A stretch of 45,048 nt of DNA from a virus (IMGVR_UViG_3300043438_003308:1-45048); one strand, 5' to 3'. Counted from the first letter of the stretch, positions 1 to 9,222 are shown. Translations and numbers: made by a program. The notes: generated by a model from the sequence alone, not told the origin.

Positions 1-107
1 ACTAACCAAGGGCGAGCTGTAACGTTTGCACCATAACCTTCTAAAACTGGAGTCCAAGTTTCTCTAATTGAAGCGTCGTTCAATTTTTTGAAAATTTTTG
101 TTGCCAT
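1..107 (-). CDS. gp23: Major capsid protein, N-terminal fragment (gp23-like), cut by window edge
   Basis: Only the first 35 codons are inside the window; the rest lies beyond base 1. The visible start reads MATKIFKKLNDASIRETW, followed by TPVLEGYGANVTAR. The W-x-P-x-L-E-G-x-G pattern resembles the beginning of T4 gp23 (KWKPLLEGEG). The gene lies directly after the protease-scaffold gene with an 18-base gap, which is the T4 order 21-22-23. The family forms the hexameric capsid shell. The identification rests on this short stretch and on gene order, so it is an inference. Confidence 0.6.
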   Translation of the reverse strand, partial: MATKIFKKLNDASIRETWTPVLEGYGANVTARPWL

Positions 108-125
108 TTTTTAAAAAATGTTTTT

Positions 126-1409
126 TTAATTTTGTGCTCTTCTTTTAAGAGCGTCCATGTAGTTATTAGAATAACCACGTAGACTTTCGTTTATTTGGTT
201 TAACGATACGTAACCTTCTTTACCTTGGTTTTCGTTAATAGAATTATTATTTATAATTGTGTCAGTTGCAATTCTTTCATTAATTCCTCTGAAATCGCGA
301 GAATCCCAGAAAGACTTAACTTGATATGAAGTATTTAGAGTAAAGTTGTTAGCTTGAGAAGCCATCCAATTTTTCTCTCCGTCAGTCATACCTTCAAATA
401 ATTGCTTGTATGCAGCTGGCATAAGTTTAATATAGTTAGGAGTGTTTTCAACTTGTTTATTAAGAACTGCTTCCATAATATTAACAACTTCACCTTCATT
501 AAAGTAGATAGCTCCTTGCATTGTTTCAACAATTGCAGATTTAGTAGCTTGATCTAAATTATAGAATGCTTGCTTACGACCTTCGTTTAACAATTTTAGG
601 AATGGATATTTGTTTTCCAAAACAGCTTTAGCTGAATTTGATTTAATGTGAGTTAAGATTCCATCAACTGCTCCAACTAGATCATCAACTGAAGAAGTTT
701 CATTAACTTCAAATTCTACGCCTTCGTTTAATTTTTTAACTTCTCCAAGTAAAGAACGAGTTTTAGTTAAAGTTGAAGGAGTAAGTTTTTCATTTAATGA
801 TTCAGCAATATATTCTGAATAATTAATACCTTCATTAAGGTTTTTTCCTAAATAGTTAGAATATTGAATAGATGCATCTAAGTTTTCAGCTAGGTAATTT
901 GAAAATTCAATTCCTCTTTCTGCACTTTTAGCAACGTATTCTGTATATTGAATTGAATTATCTACGTTTTCTGCAATGTAGTTAGCATATTCAACCGTTT
1001 TTTCTACGTTTTCTGCAATATATTCAGAATAGTTAATATTTTCATTAAGTTTTTCTCCTAAGTAACTAGAGTATTGAATATTCTTTTCTACTGTGCCTGC
1101 TAGGTAATCAGAATAATCGATTACTGTATTAACTTTCTCTGCAACATGCTCAGTGTAATTAATACCTTGATTTAGCATAGTTGAAAGATAGTTAGAGTAT
1201 TCAACTAATTGCTCCATTTCACCAGCTAAGTAATTAACGTATTCTACCATTTTAGCAACAACTGGAGATTCTCCTTCTGTTGCACTTTCGCTGATCTTTT
1301 GAAGACCTTTATTGTTTTTAGAGATGTTCTCTTGTAGTGTAGAGAATTTCTTTTTAACCAGTTCAGAATACTGATTCATCTCTTCTTTTGTTACAAACTC
1401 ATTAGCCAT
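126..1409 (-). other. Candidate nested scaffold frame (internal start inside the protease-scaffold gene)
   Basis: An in-frame ATG at 1407-1409 (residue 236, beginning MANEFVTKEEMNQY) would produce a 427-residue scaffold without the protease domain. An ATAAATA motif, the same as before other late genes here, lies 38 bases upstream at 1448-1454. Lambda-type phages make their scaffold (Nu3) this way from the 3' part of the protease gene C. Whether this start is used is inference; ATAAATA could occur by chance in AT-rich DNA. Confidence 0.35.
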
Positions 1410-2114
1410 TTGCTGTGTGTTATTTTGTTTAGTTGGTATTTCTTGATTATTTATTCTGTAAATCTTCACAGAATCCTCGAAACCAAAGTTTTCAGAAATA
1501 TCTGTTAACTTGGTAGTGATTGCAGTAGTTCTTAATGAATCTAGTGATTCAAAGATTGCAGAATAGTTATTTTGCAAACTTTCAGATACTTGGCCAAGAG
1601 ATGCTTGTGCAAAACCTGGCTCTGCGACTGCATCGTATGTAAAGACTTTTGCTAATTTAACCTTTCCGTCTTTATCAACATTGCCTGCAGCTCTTGAAGA
1701 AATTGAAATAGTACATCCTGCTAAAACTAAAGTTTTTGCAATTCTACCGCATGGCGTATCTAATAGACGAAGTCTAATTTTTACACTATTAGTAGGTTCA
1801 TCATAAGTAAGTCCCTCAATTACGTGAGATACATTAGCTAATGAAACATCAAATTTTTGTGGATGATCTAATTCACCAAATAGTCTGCGCTGTTTGATCT
1901 TCTCATTTAGGTAAGTTAAATGAGGTAAGTATTCTTCTTTTTCGTAAACGCGATTGTTTTCATTCATTATTCCGAAAACTGCCGCAGTGCCTTCAAGAAT
2001 AATATCGTCATTTTCTCTAGTTACCGTAACTGCTTCATTTAGATGCTCAATGATAAACACTGAATTCTCTGGGATAGCAGGTTGGTTTAAACTTTTAATA
2101 TTAGTAGTAGTCAA
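126..2114 (-). CDS. gp21: Prohead protease fused to scaffold/core protein (T4 gp21 + gp22-like)
   Basis: Residues about 35-175 match the T4 gp21 prohead protease: N-E-N-N-R-V-Y (51-57), GELDHP (80-85, catalytic His by analogy with T4 GELNHP), ISSRAAG (138-144, catalytic Ser) and YDAVAEPGF (160-168). From about residue 236 the protein becomes helical and scaffold-like, with eleven 14-residue repeats (290-443) and a C-terminal domain. Many L/I/F-x-E followed by G, A or S sites, such as KLNE-G, LLNE-G, YFNE-G and QINE-S, fit gp21 cleavage and suggest self-destruction of the core. The start is TTG; a TATAAATA lies 20 bases upstream, and the only ATG in that leader opens a frame that stops almost at once. 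T4 makes protease and scaffold from two genes; here they share one frame. Confidence 0.85.
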   Translation of the reverse strand: MTTTNIKSLNQPAIPENSVFIIEHLNEAVTVTRENDDIILEGTAAVFGIMNENNRVYEKEEYLPHLTYLNEKIKQRRLFGELDHPQKFDVSLANVSHVIEGLTYDEPTNSVKIRLRLLDTPCGRIAKTLVLAGCTISISSRAAGNVDKDGKVKLAKVFTYDAVAEPGFAQASLGQVSESLQNNYSAIFESLDSLRTTAITTKLTDISENFGFEDSVKIYRINNQEIPTKQNNTQQMANEFVTKEEMNQYSELVKKKFSTLQENISKNNKGLQKISESATEGESPVVAKMVEYVNYLAGEMEQLVEYSNYLSTMLNQGINYTEHVAEKVNTVIDYSDYLAGTVEKNIQYSSYLGEKLNENINYSEYIAENVEKTVEYANYIAENVDNSIQYTEYVAKSAERGIEFSNYLAENLDASIQYSNYLGKNLNEGINYSEYIAESLNEKLTPSTLTKTRSLLGEVKKLNEGVEFEVNETSSVDDLVGAVDGILTHIKSNSAKAVLENKYPFLKLLNEGRKQAFYNLDQATKSAIVETMQGAIYFNEGEVVNIMEAVLNKQVENTPNYIKLMPAAYKQLFEGMTDGEKNWMASQANNFTLNTSYQVKSFWDSRDFRGINERIATDTIINNNSINENQGKEGYVSLNQINESLRGYSNNYMDALKRRAQN
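786..1247 (-). repeat. Eleven tandem 42-base units coding a 14-residue repeat
   Basis: Residues 290-443 of the protease-scaffold protein consist of eleven back-to-back 14-residue units without gaps. The pattern is [I/V]-x-Y-S-x-Y-[L/I]-A-E-x-[L/V]-x-x-x; examples are IQYSNYLGKNLNEG and INYSEYIAESLNEK. Fourteen residues equal two heptads, so a long regular coiled coil with tyrosines at positions 3 and 6 is expected. The units are diverged at the DNA level, so the repeat is old and probably under selection. Confidence 0.9.
1448..1454 (-). promoter_or_regulatory. Internal late-promoter-like ATAAATA
   Basis: ATAAATA on the minus strand within the protease-scaffold gene, 38 bases before the internal ATG at 1409. 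It matches the T4-type late promoter core. It is also just three codons of the gene, so chance is possible. Confidence 0.3.
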
Positions 2115-2134
2115 CTTAGTCAGACTTTTTTGAT

Positions 2135-2142
2135 TATTTATA
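2135..2142 (-). promoter_or_regulatory. Late promoter candidate TATAAATA
   Basis: An exact match to the T4 late promoter core TATAAATA on the minus strand, 20 bases before the TTG start of the protease-scaffold gene and inside the 67-base gap after the J-domain gene. A second copy, AATAAATA, overlaps the stop codon of the J-domain gene at 2183-2189. Confidence 0.55.
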
Positions 2143-2181
2143 CGCGCCCATTCCTATTACTCTAGGTAGGCCGTACTAACA

Positions 2182-3090
2182 TTATTTATTAACGTCAATC
2201 AGCAAGTCTTTTAAAATTTGTAAGTTTTCTTCACTTATGTTTGAAAAATTAGGCTTTTTAACCATGATCTTAAACACATAGCTTCCTTTATTGCCGAATG
2301 CAGAGAGCAAGCCTTGATTAGGTATTTTAACTGTTATATTACTTAAGGTATCTCGGTTAAATGATTTAATTCGATACTTTTTGCCCATTGGGCTTTCTAG
2401 GATAACTTCTTCAGTGAATAATATATCATGTAAACTTAGCTCAAAGTCCTGAATAATATCGCTTTGGTCAAGGGTAAGTCCTAACATATCAATGTTTATT
2501 CGAACTATTAAATCACCAGTAACTACTGAATTTCTTTTTTTACCAAAATAGTCAGATTCTTCAATTTCTTGACTTGAACCGCCTCCTCTAACTTTTAAAG
2601 TAATTAAATATCGTCCATGGTCAAATGTAATTGGATAACTTTCATTTGTCAAGTCAATTTTAACCCTAACTTGTTTATTTTCAGATTTTGCCGAGCCAGA
2701 AATAGTTTTATTTACAATATATTGTATATCAAATGAGGCTCCATCCATTAATTCCTTAATTGTTGCCCATTTATCAACCATTATTGTTAAATTTCTAAAA
2801 TCAGGTGGCCTGTTTCCACCAAATGAAAAGTCTCTAAATGATCCAAAATTACCAAAAAAATCAGCATTGGCTGAGCCTTTAAAATTTCTAGAATTATCAT
2901 AAGCCTTACGCTTATCTTCATTGCCTATTGTTTCATAAGCCTCTGCAATTTCTTTAAACTTATCTTCTGCTTCAGAGCTTCCGCTGTTCTTATCCGGATG
3001 ATATTTAGTTGCAAGTTTTCGATATGCTTTTCGTATATCGTCATGAGTCGAGGTTTCTAAAACTCCAAGGGTCTCGTAGTGATTCTTCAA
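2182..3090 (-). CDS. DnaJ/CbpA-like J-domain co-chaperone
   Basis: The N-terminal 70 residues form a J domain (HYETLGV start, HPDKN at 31-35, which is the Hsp70-stimulating HPD loop). A short Gly/Phe-rich linker follows ([16 protein letters not shown], about 78-93), then a DnaJ C-terminal substrate-binding region ending with VKIPNQGLL and [12 protein letters not shown]. There is no CxxCxGxG zinc finger, so it is a class B (CbpA-like) J protein of 302 residues. The start is TTG; no ATG is available before the J domain. It lies between the baseplate spike gene and the prohead protease gene, so it probably recruits host DnaK for folding or assembly of virion proteins. The role is inferred from position. 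Confidence 0.85.
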   Translation of the reverse strand: MKNHYETLGVLETSTHDDIRKAYRKLATKYHPDKNSGSSEAEDKFKEIAEAYETIGNEDKRKAYDNSRNFKGSANADFFGNFGSFRDFSFGGNRPPDFRNLTIMVDKWATIKELMDGASFDIQYIVNKTISGSAKSENKQVRVKIDLTNESYPITFDHGRYLITLKVRGGGSSQEIEESDYFGKKRNSVVTGDLIVRINIDMLGLTLDQSDIIQDFELSLHDILFTEEVILESPMGKKYRIKSFNRDTLSNITVKIPNQGLLSAFGNKGSYVFKIMVKKPNFSNISEENLQILKDLLIDVNK

Positions 3091-3139
3091 GAAATGTGAA
3101 TTGTAATTTAGTATCTAATACTAATTAGCCAAAATAAGT

Positions 3140-3943
3140 TTAATGGCCAATTGCAACTGTTTCAGAGAGCATTGCATCTCTTAAATTTTGTATGTATTGC
3201 TGTGCAGCTCCTGGAGTTGAAGGCATTTTAGCATCAATCATTGCAGCTAATCCAAATAGAGCAGCATATAAAGTATCACCCATCACTGCACTTTCAACAA
3301 TATTGGAAGAGCCGATTCTGGTTGTTTTACCATCAATATGAACATTTTGTGCAGTTGTTTTAATTGAATTTGAAACTACGTTTACCTGAGACTGACTCAT
3401 TACTGTAATAACATTTCCATCTAATTCAACTGACGATAAGCCGTCTTTATGATAAAGTTCAATTTTAGAATTTTGATCAATGTTTAGGTAAGAGTCTTTC
3501 ATCTCAAGAGTTAATCCTTTACCTTTATTGAACCAAAATTTAATTTGCTCATCTCCATCAAATAAGATATAGTGAGCTCCTTCATATTCATAATCAGTAC
3601 TCTTCTTAAGTTCCTCTTTAATATCATCTCCGATTTCCTGTACTTGCTCATATTCTGGAGAATAAAGATCGCCATTATTAAATCGGACATTTACAATTGC
3701 ACCCTTTTTAGGAATTGAAATTGAGCCGGCTTTTGCATCTTGGCCAAAAAATGCAGGCTTTTGAGACTGTACTGCCCATGGAATATCCTCAACTGGTAAA
3801 GTATCAAAAATACTAAATACTTTAATTTTACACCGACCCTCACGCAATGGGTCAGTAACATCAACTACTTCACCAAGAAATTTGGTAGTTAGGTTATCTG
3901 ATCCAGTTGGATCCTTTTCTATATCGTGATTTGGTCCTATCAT
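3140..3943 (-). CDS. gp5: Baseplate central spike protein (gp5/VgrG-type, no lysozyme domain)
   Basis: The N-terminal region (about 20-110) has the OB-fold features of gp5/gpV spike proteins: FLGEVVDVTDPLREGRCKI, then IPWAVQSQKP and a segment SIPKKGAIVNVRFNNGD. Short beta-rich stretches follow (IKFWFNKGKGLTLEMKDSY, INVVSN-type segments), typical of the spike beta-helix. At 267 residues it lacks the lysozyme domain found in the middle of T4 gp5. It follows the hub and tube-like genes on the same strand, as expected for the membrane-puncturing tip. Family assignment is good; the exact equivalence to gp5 is inferred. Confidence 0.7.
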   Translation of the reverse strand: MIGPNHDIEKDPTGSDNLTTKFLGEVVDVTDPLREGRCKIKVFSIFDTLPVEDIPWAVQSQKPAFFGQDAKAGSISIPKKGAIVNVRFNNGDLYSPEYEQVQEIGDDIKEELKKSTDYEYEGAHYILFDGDEQIKFWFNKGKGLTLEMKDSYLNIDQNSKIELYHKDGLSSVELDGNVITVMSQSQVNVVSNSIKTTAQNVHIDGKTTRIGSSNIVESAVMGDTLYAALFGLAAMIDAKMPSTPGAAQQYIQNLRDAMLSETVAIGH

Positions 3944-3982
3944 TTTACACTTTTTAACTTTTCACTTTACTCATTATCATAA

Positions 3983-5068
3983 TTATGGATAAACGTCTCC
4001 TAAATCCCCATCTTTAATTGTAGGCTTTGTATCTACTCCTGGATAAACATCATCATTAACAACAGCTCCGCCTCCTGGTCCAACTGGCGACTTTCTACCA
4101 AATATTTGATTTGTTCCAAGTACTTCAGTAGTTCTATTATACACATTTTGGCCTAATGCGGTTTCAAGTTTAGTCTGTAATTGATTAGTAAGATCCCCAA
4201 TTATTCGGGATGGAAGCCTTGCTACACTTTGTAAAAAGTTTTGAGCTCTACCTTCAAGTGAACTTGCTAAACCTGAAAAAATACCAAGTGACTGATAATC
4301 AGATTCAGTTGAGGCTTCCGATTCTTCTGAAACCCATGCTGCTCTAATTTTAAATGATGTGGTAAATGGTTTATCTTCAGTATACGCTTTAATTTCAGTA
4401 GATCCTGCGCCGCTAAGTATCTCTGAAAAATCAAATTCACAACGTTGCAGTCTATATTTTAATTGATGTAGTCCATCTTCTAAACTACCAGACTTATTAT
4501 TAATATCCCTAATTTCAAATAGCGTAATTGTCATATCAAATGTTCTAAGATTATCTGGTAAATTATAACAAAGTCTATCAAAATCATAGATTGCTCGGCG
4601 ATATGCTTCAGCAAATCTAAGTAATGGTTGTTGTATTGTATCAAGACAGTTTATTGTAATCTCAACTTTTTTGTCTCCTTCTTTAACTCTACTTGCAGCT
4701 TTCCATAATTGATCTACTCCCATAATAGATTGAAAATACCATGGACTCTCTTGTAATTGTTTTAATAATACTTGGGCATCTCCTAAATATTGAAAATTCT
4801 TTTTTGTCCATGGAGAACCGTATTGATATAACCAATCAAGAGCTGACCATTCAACCATAGCATATTCACTCTCATCAGTAGTTGCCTCCTTTGGGTCCTT
4901 AAATAATGAATCAAAATATAATCCATCGTTTGATGCTGTTTGTTGATAATTTGGTGGAAAAAAGTCCAAATCAAAGGTCAGGAATATTGGATCCTGTATA
5001 TCATTAACCGAACTTTTTACAAATTGCTTCCATCTTCTTGGTCCATTTGTTGTAAAATCTACTGCCAT
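3983..5068 (-). CDS. Baseplate/tail-tube-like structural protein
   Basis: No direct T4 name can be fixed. The 361-residue protein has a central stretch (FDRLCYNLPDNLRTFDMTIT followed by LFEIRDI) that looks like the beta-strand core of tail-tube-fold proteins such as gp19, gp48 and gp54. It sits between the gp27-like hub and the gp5-like spike, two bases from the hub gene, so a tube initiator or hub-adaptor role is likely. The C-terminus is Gly/Pro-rich and probably flexible (PVGPGGGAVVNDDVYPGVD). Confidence 0.5.
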   Translation of the reverse strand: MAVDFTTNGPRRWKQFVKSSVNDIQDPIFLTFDLDFFPPNYQQTASNDGLYFDSLFKDPKEATTDESEYAMVEWSALDWLYQYGSPWTKKNFQYLGDAQVLLKQLQESPWYFQSIMGVDQLWKAASRVKEGDKKVEITINCLDTIQQPLLRFAEAYRRAIYDFDRLCYNLPDNLRTFDMTITLFEIRDINNKSGSLEDGLHQLKYRLQRCEFDFSEILSGAGSTEIKAYTEDKPFTTSFKIRAAWVSEESEASTESDYQSLGIFSGLASSLEGRAQNFLQSVARLPSRIIGDLTNQLQTKLETALGQNVYNRTTEVLGTNQIFGRKSPVGPGGGAVVNDDVYPGVDTKPTIKDGDLGDVYP

Positions 5069-5070
5069 AA

Positions 5071-6567
5071 TTATTGTTTATTTTCTACCTTTGGTTCAGG
5101 TACCCAATTTTTTCTGCCTAAAATCATTGTTGTTGTAAATTTATATTCTGGGTCTTGAGTATTATAATGATAATCTATACTCTTTACATAATAGGTATCG
5201 CTTAAATATGTATCTAATATTTCAGCTGATGCTCTACTCTCCATTGGATCCTCAGACTTTTGAGAATCACCAGGTTCAGCCAAATCATTTTGTACTTTAT
5301 CATGACTCGTCTGTTGAACTCTTGTAGAAAATATATTTACTTTAACTCGGCTTCCTCTAAGTATATTATGATTAAACCCGGGCAATTTAACTAACAGTGC
5401 ATTTTTATTTGATTCAACTAAATTATGATTATTTAATAATTTTGCAAATTTATAATTTGAATGAGCATTATTATAATCAGTTCCCATCCATTTAACTACA
5501 TCATTATCAATATAATCTTGTAGATCTGGAAGTTGATATACACTTACTCCATCAGCCGACGCTTCAGATAGAGGTTCAACAAACCATGTGTTAAGTGGAT
5601 CAGTCTCTCCGTGTTTATAAATGAAAATTCTTTTTCTAAAACCATTATTTTTTAAAATATCTCCATTTTCGCCAATCATTGAATATTGTAAAATTTTCAT
5701 TTCAGATGATTTATCTCCAGTTGATGAATTAGTTAAAATGATCTTAACTGTTGCATCTGGCGATTGTATAATATTTCCATTTGCTGCTCTAGCCGTATCA
5801 ATTGTGTCAGTTGATATTGCTGGATATCCATCTGATATTTCTTTATCGTCACTAAACTGTTTAAACTGTTTTTCAACATTAATAAAATTAAGTACATAAT
5901 ATCGATCAATAAAACATTCAAAAAAAGACTTTTCATTTTTATATGAGTGATCAGTTACCTGTTTAATAAATGATTTATAATTTAAGTTAGGATTAATCCA
6001 CGTCATTTTATCATCTGTTGTATCTTCATTTGTTGCAAAACCTAATCCTAATTCTTCTGCTATTTTTTTTAGTGCTTGTGCTGAAGTTAGTCCATTATAT
6101 GATTTAATAAAATTACCATTCAAATTTGGAACATATAATTCACCAAAGAAGTCATATCTGGTTCCTCCAATACCTAATGGTATTGAATTGACATTTGTTA
6201 TTAAAAATGATTGAGAAAATGATTTTAATTTTGGATGACTTTGCGCAACAAATGCAGTAATTAACAAATTAGTCCTGGGATATGTTCTTGAAGTTAGTGT
6301 TCCCAGCGTATCAATTACAGCTACGTGAATTGTAGGTATAATTGAATTCATTGATACTGACATTGATACTATATTCTCTGGAGCAATAATAGAATTTCCA
6401 ATTTTAATTAATGGAAATTTTTTACCTAATTGCTGAGCATAGCCAGCCCTTTCACCATCCCTAATATTTTTATCCGAGTCAGCGGTCTCAAGATCAAGTA
6501 CGCTAATACTCGGTGGAGTAATCTTTGGCTCAAGAGTTTGTATAATCAAATCTTTAACTGCTGCCAT
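5071..6567 (-). CDS. gp27: Baseplate hub protein (gp27/gpD-like)
   Basis: The 498-residue protein has the layout of tail hub proteins of the gp27/gpD family: an N-terminal domain with IKIGNSIIAPENIVSMSVSM and IHVAVIDTLG, a middle domain with LTSAQALKKIAEELGLGF, and then NYKSFIKQVTDHSYKNEKSF followed by FECFIDRYYVLNF. It immediately precedes the tube-like and spike genes and overlaps the upstream gene by one base (TAATG). The hub trimer holds the spike and opens for DNA passage. The assignment is from motif pattern and neighbourhood. Confidence 0.65.
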   Translation of the reverse strand: MAAVKDLIIQTLEPKITPPSISVLDLETADSDKNIRDGERAGYAQQLGKKFPLIKIGNSIIAPENIVSMSVSMNSIIPTIHVAVIDTLGTLTSRTYPRTNLLITAFVAQSHPKLKSFSQSFLITNVNSIPLGIGGTRYDFFGELYVPNLNGNFIKSYNGLTSAQALKKIAEELGLGFATNEDTTDDKMTWINPNLNYKSFIKQVTDHSYKNEKSFFECFIDRYYVLNFINVEKQFKQFSDDKEISDGYPAISTDTIDTARAANGNIIQSPDATVKIILTNSSTGDKSSEMKILQYSMIGENGDILKNNGFRKRIFIYKHGETDPLNTWFVEPLSEASADGVSVYQLPDLQDYIDNDVVKWMGTDYNNAHSNYKFAKLLNNHNLVESNKNALLVKLPGFNHNILRGSRVKVNIFSTRVQQTSHDKVQNDLAEPGDSQKSEDPMESRASAEILDTYLSDTYYVKSIDYHYNTQDPEYKFTTTMILGRKNWVPEPKVENKQ

Positions 6568-7166
6568 TAACCAAATATTTTATTTTTTACCAAGGCTGCT
6601 TGTAGCTTAGTCCTAGAGATCGGATCAGGGCAGTCCTCCTTTTTCACTGAGGTAACATCAGCACCAAAAACAATCTTACCATTCACAACTTTTACTGAGG
6701 TGTCTTTGGCTATATTAGGAGGTGCGACTGTTGCATTTGAATTTTTTTGTAAATAGTCAAGTCGCATTTTATCCTGTTTAGTTTTTGGAGAAATTAATAA
6801 CGCCTTTTTCTTTTTTCGGGTAGAAGTCTCCCAATTATTGTTACTTCCATTAATATTAGCCGGTTCAGTTAACATTGCTGATAATACTCCACCGTCTGGC
6901 GCTTTAATAAAATCATTAATATCTAATGAAAATGGATTGGATATTCCATTATACTTAAATAAAACACACATAAATGAGGTAGTTTGGTATAGAATTTTTG
7001 AGAGTAAGTCCCCTCTCATCTGTAATCCATCATCCACTATAAAACTTTTACCTTGATTTACTAATACTCCTTTAAATGAAACGCTACGGCGAGTTAGGTC
7101 AATAACAACATCACCATTTGTTTTTGTAAAATTTATCTTATTTCCTAATATTTTTAAATCTATCAT
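6567..7166 (-). CDS. Baseplate wedge/LysM-like protein (gp53/Afp7-type)
   Basis: The start chosen is the ATG at 7164-7166 (MIDLKILGNKINF); an upstream TTG would overlap the previous gene by 50 bases. Residues about 50-95 contain the LysM-like phrase FKYNGISNPFSLDINDFIKA, typical of gp53, gpX and Afp7-type baseplate proteins that link hub and wedge. The C-terminal half is lysine-rich and probably extended. Its place just before the hub gene is the same as that of LysM proteins in contractile injection systems. Moderately sure of the LysM feature, less of the exact T4 equivalent. Confidence 0.5.
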   Translation of the reverse strand: MIDLKILGNKINFTKTNGDVVIDLTRRSVSFKGVLVNQGKSFIVDDGLQMRGDLLSKILYQTTSFMCVLFKYNGISNPFSLDINDFIKAPDGGVLSAMLTEPANINGSNNNWETSTRKKKKALLISPKTKQDKMRLDYLQKNSNATVAPPNIAKDTSVKVVNGKIVFGADVTSVKKEDCPDPISRTKLQAALVKNKIFG

Positions 7167-7176
7167 ATTATATTGA

Positions 7177-9222
7177 TTAGTTTTTACCGTATTGGCGTTG
7201 ATAGTAAAATAATAGTAAACTATCATCAAGCGATCCTTTATTAACTGATCCAGTAGTTACATCCTTTAACTCAGAGTTATTGTATACTCCATAGCCAGTT
7301 AAAAATCTATTTCTAAATAGTTTAAATCTATCTTGAGCTTTTCCACCATCTACCTCTTTAAGACTTGCGTAATACTCCTCAAGCGATGCGTTTTGCTTAC
7401 CGTCAGGCGATGCTGCAACTTCATTCCATAATTTATTATTATCCTCACCAAATGTATCATATGCGCTGGAAGTTCTCAACATACCTGAGGTTAATTTAGT
7501 TTCTCCAAGATTCAACATTCTTTCAATTGCTGTTTTATCTCTAGGTTTTCCCTGTCTTAGGGTTACTCCAAAACTAACTCCAGTTGGAAAATCATCAGGC
7601 CCAAGTTCTTCATCCCATTTCATGTCAACACTTGTACATAATAAATCTCCCATTACAAAAATTGGATTAAGCGGATTACCTACAACAATATGCCATTCGC
7701 CAACTGGTCGATCCGATAAAGCTGACTTAATTGAAATAAGCTCAGGAATAGCTTTTCCTAATTTGTCAGGTGCCATTAGACCAGTTTGAAGACCTTTGCC
7801 TATTGTAGATAGTAGATTATTTTGAATAGCACTGCCTGCTTGTTCTAATGCGCTAGACATACTTGATAAAATTGTACTAAATTGATCAGAATTATTTCCA
7901 GTATAACTTGTTCCCCAACTTGTTAAAATTTTACCAAAGGCTTCAGTAACTGGTGGACTTAATTTTAGTCCAGTTTTTGGAAAATATCTAGCAAGTTGAC
8001 CTAAGAATTGAGCATCATTATATGTCAAATTAATAAAGTTTGAAATTAAGTCTAGGGCTACAATCTTTGGGCTCATACCATTAAATGATCTAAATGAATA
8101 TTTAAAGTTTATAGTAAATGGAGTAGTCCAATTTTGATTTTGCATTCCTCGGCTACGTCTGCTTGATTTATGAACTGCGTTTACTGGACCATATATACGA
8201 TTCCAATATGGACCAGAGGTTGAATCATATAGCGACTTTTGATATTTTTGCATTTTTTCATCAAACCCGCTTATTTGCTGAATACCTTCATCTGTTCCAT
8301 TAATTGTTGCATACGCGGTTTTTAAAGTTTGCGAAAGTGCTTTGCCTGCGGTTCCGCCAGTTGCTCCTTCTAATAATCCAAGTAAATCATTAAGTGTTAC
8401 TTCATTACCTGTAATAATTTGTTCGCTAACTTCAACCTCAGTCCAAGTCATATCCCATTTAAAAACTCCAATATTACTTAATGAGTTACCGGTGTCACTA
8501 CCGAACCAGGTAACTGCTTGTGCAACTGGTAATGCATTACGCTTTCTATCAGTTTGCCCTAATCTTAATGAATCATCAATTGGAAACGGATATCGACGTA
8601 ATGTTATTAATCGGTTATTTGGAATTTTGCCATAATCTTTACAAAACATAAAATCAGTTAGCGAATACGGCTGAAAACCAACCGGCGATGCACTAGACTT
8701 TGTTGCTCCCCATTTTATTAAAACTGGGGCAGTTGGATTAGATAATGTATTTTCAATATTTGATTTAAAAGCACGAGCTTTTGCTGAGTCAGCGCCCTTA
8801 CCCTCTTCATATTTAGCTAAGGCTGCTGTTATCTGTTGTTTACGTCGAGTATTACTAACTTCGCCATTTTGTATATTTTTAAGAACCGTTTTCTTTTTAA
8901 CCATGTCAAAAATTGTCCCAGCTACATAATCAGTATCTGATTTTAAATTAGATGAAAATCCAATAAAGTGACCCTCTGGATGATACGTCGAACCTGAATT
9001 AAGTGCTGAATATTGAAATACTGAAAACTTATTAAATATTGAGCTTACATTAGTTTGTAAAAACCCACTTGACTCTGGTGCAGGGGTTAGTGCTTTAGTT
9101 AATGCCTCAAACCCTGGTTTATTTAGTTTTGCACTATCTGACAATGTTTCTAAATAATTAACGCCAGCAAATGCTTCTGCTGTCATTAATTCTAAGCCAA
9201 AGGTTGGATTTATTCCAGGCAT
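7177..9222 (-). CDS. Large baseplate/tail structural protein
   Basis: A 681-residue protein without a clear T4 match. The C-terminal third carries a conserved-looking stretch (GEWHIVVGNPLNPIFVMGDL, then WDEELGPDDFPTGVSFGVTL and RQGKPRDK) that could form a tube-like beta domain, and the middle has NLTYNDAQFLGQ. It is the first gene of the tail cluster, behind a terminator (9269-9296) and its own ATAAATA (9249-9255), and is followed by the LysM and hub genes. A hub- or tube-associated role is inferred from position only. Confidence 0.55.
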   Translation of the reverse strand: MPGINPTFGLELMTAEAFAGVNYLETLSDSAKLNKPGFEALTKALTPAPESSGFLQTNVSSIFNKFSVFQYSALNSGSTYHPEGHFIGFSSNLKSDTDYVAGTIFDMVKKKTVLKNIQNGEVSNTRRKQQITAALAKYEEGKGADSAKARAFKSNIENTLSNPTAPVLIKWGATKSSASPVGFQPYSLTDFMFCKDYGKIPNNRLITLRRYPFPIDDSLRLGQTDRKRNALPVAQAVTWFGSDTGNSLSNIGVFKWDMTWTEVEVSEQIITGNEVTLNDLLGLLEGATGGTAGKALSQTLKTAYATINGTDEGIQQISGFDEKMQKYQKSLYDSTSGPYWNRIYGPVNAVHKSSRRSRGMQNQNWTTPFTINFKYSFRSFNGMSPKIVALDLISNFINLTYNDAQFLGQLARYFPKTGLKLSPPVTEAFGKILTSWGTSYTGNNSDQFSTILSSMSSALEQAGSAIQNNLLSTIGKGLQTGLMAPDKLGKAIPELISIKSALSDRPVGEWHIVVGNPLNPIFVMGDLLCTSVDMKWDEELGPDDFPTGVSFGVTLRQGKPRDKTAIERMLNLGETKLTSGMLRTSSAYDTFGEDNNKLWNEVAASPDGKQNASLEEYYASLKEVDGGKAQDRFKLFRNRFLTGYGVYNNSELKDVTTGSVNKGSLDDSLLLFYYQRQYGKN

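Noticed and set aside
7164-7229. Longer N-terminus for the LysM-like gene starting from TTG
   Set aside because: It would overlap the previous gene by about 50 bases; the ATG at 7164-7166 gives normal spacing.
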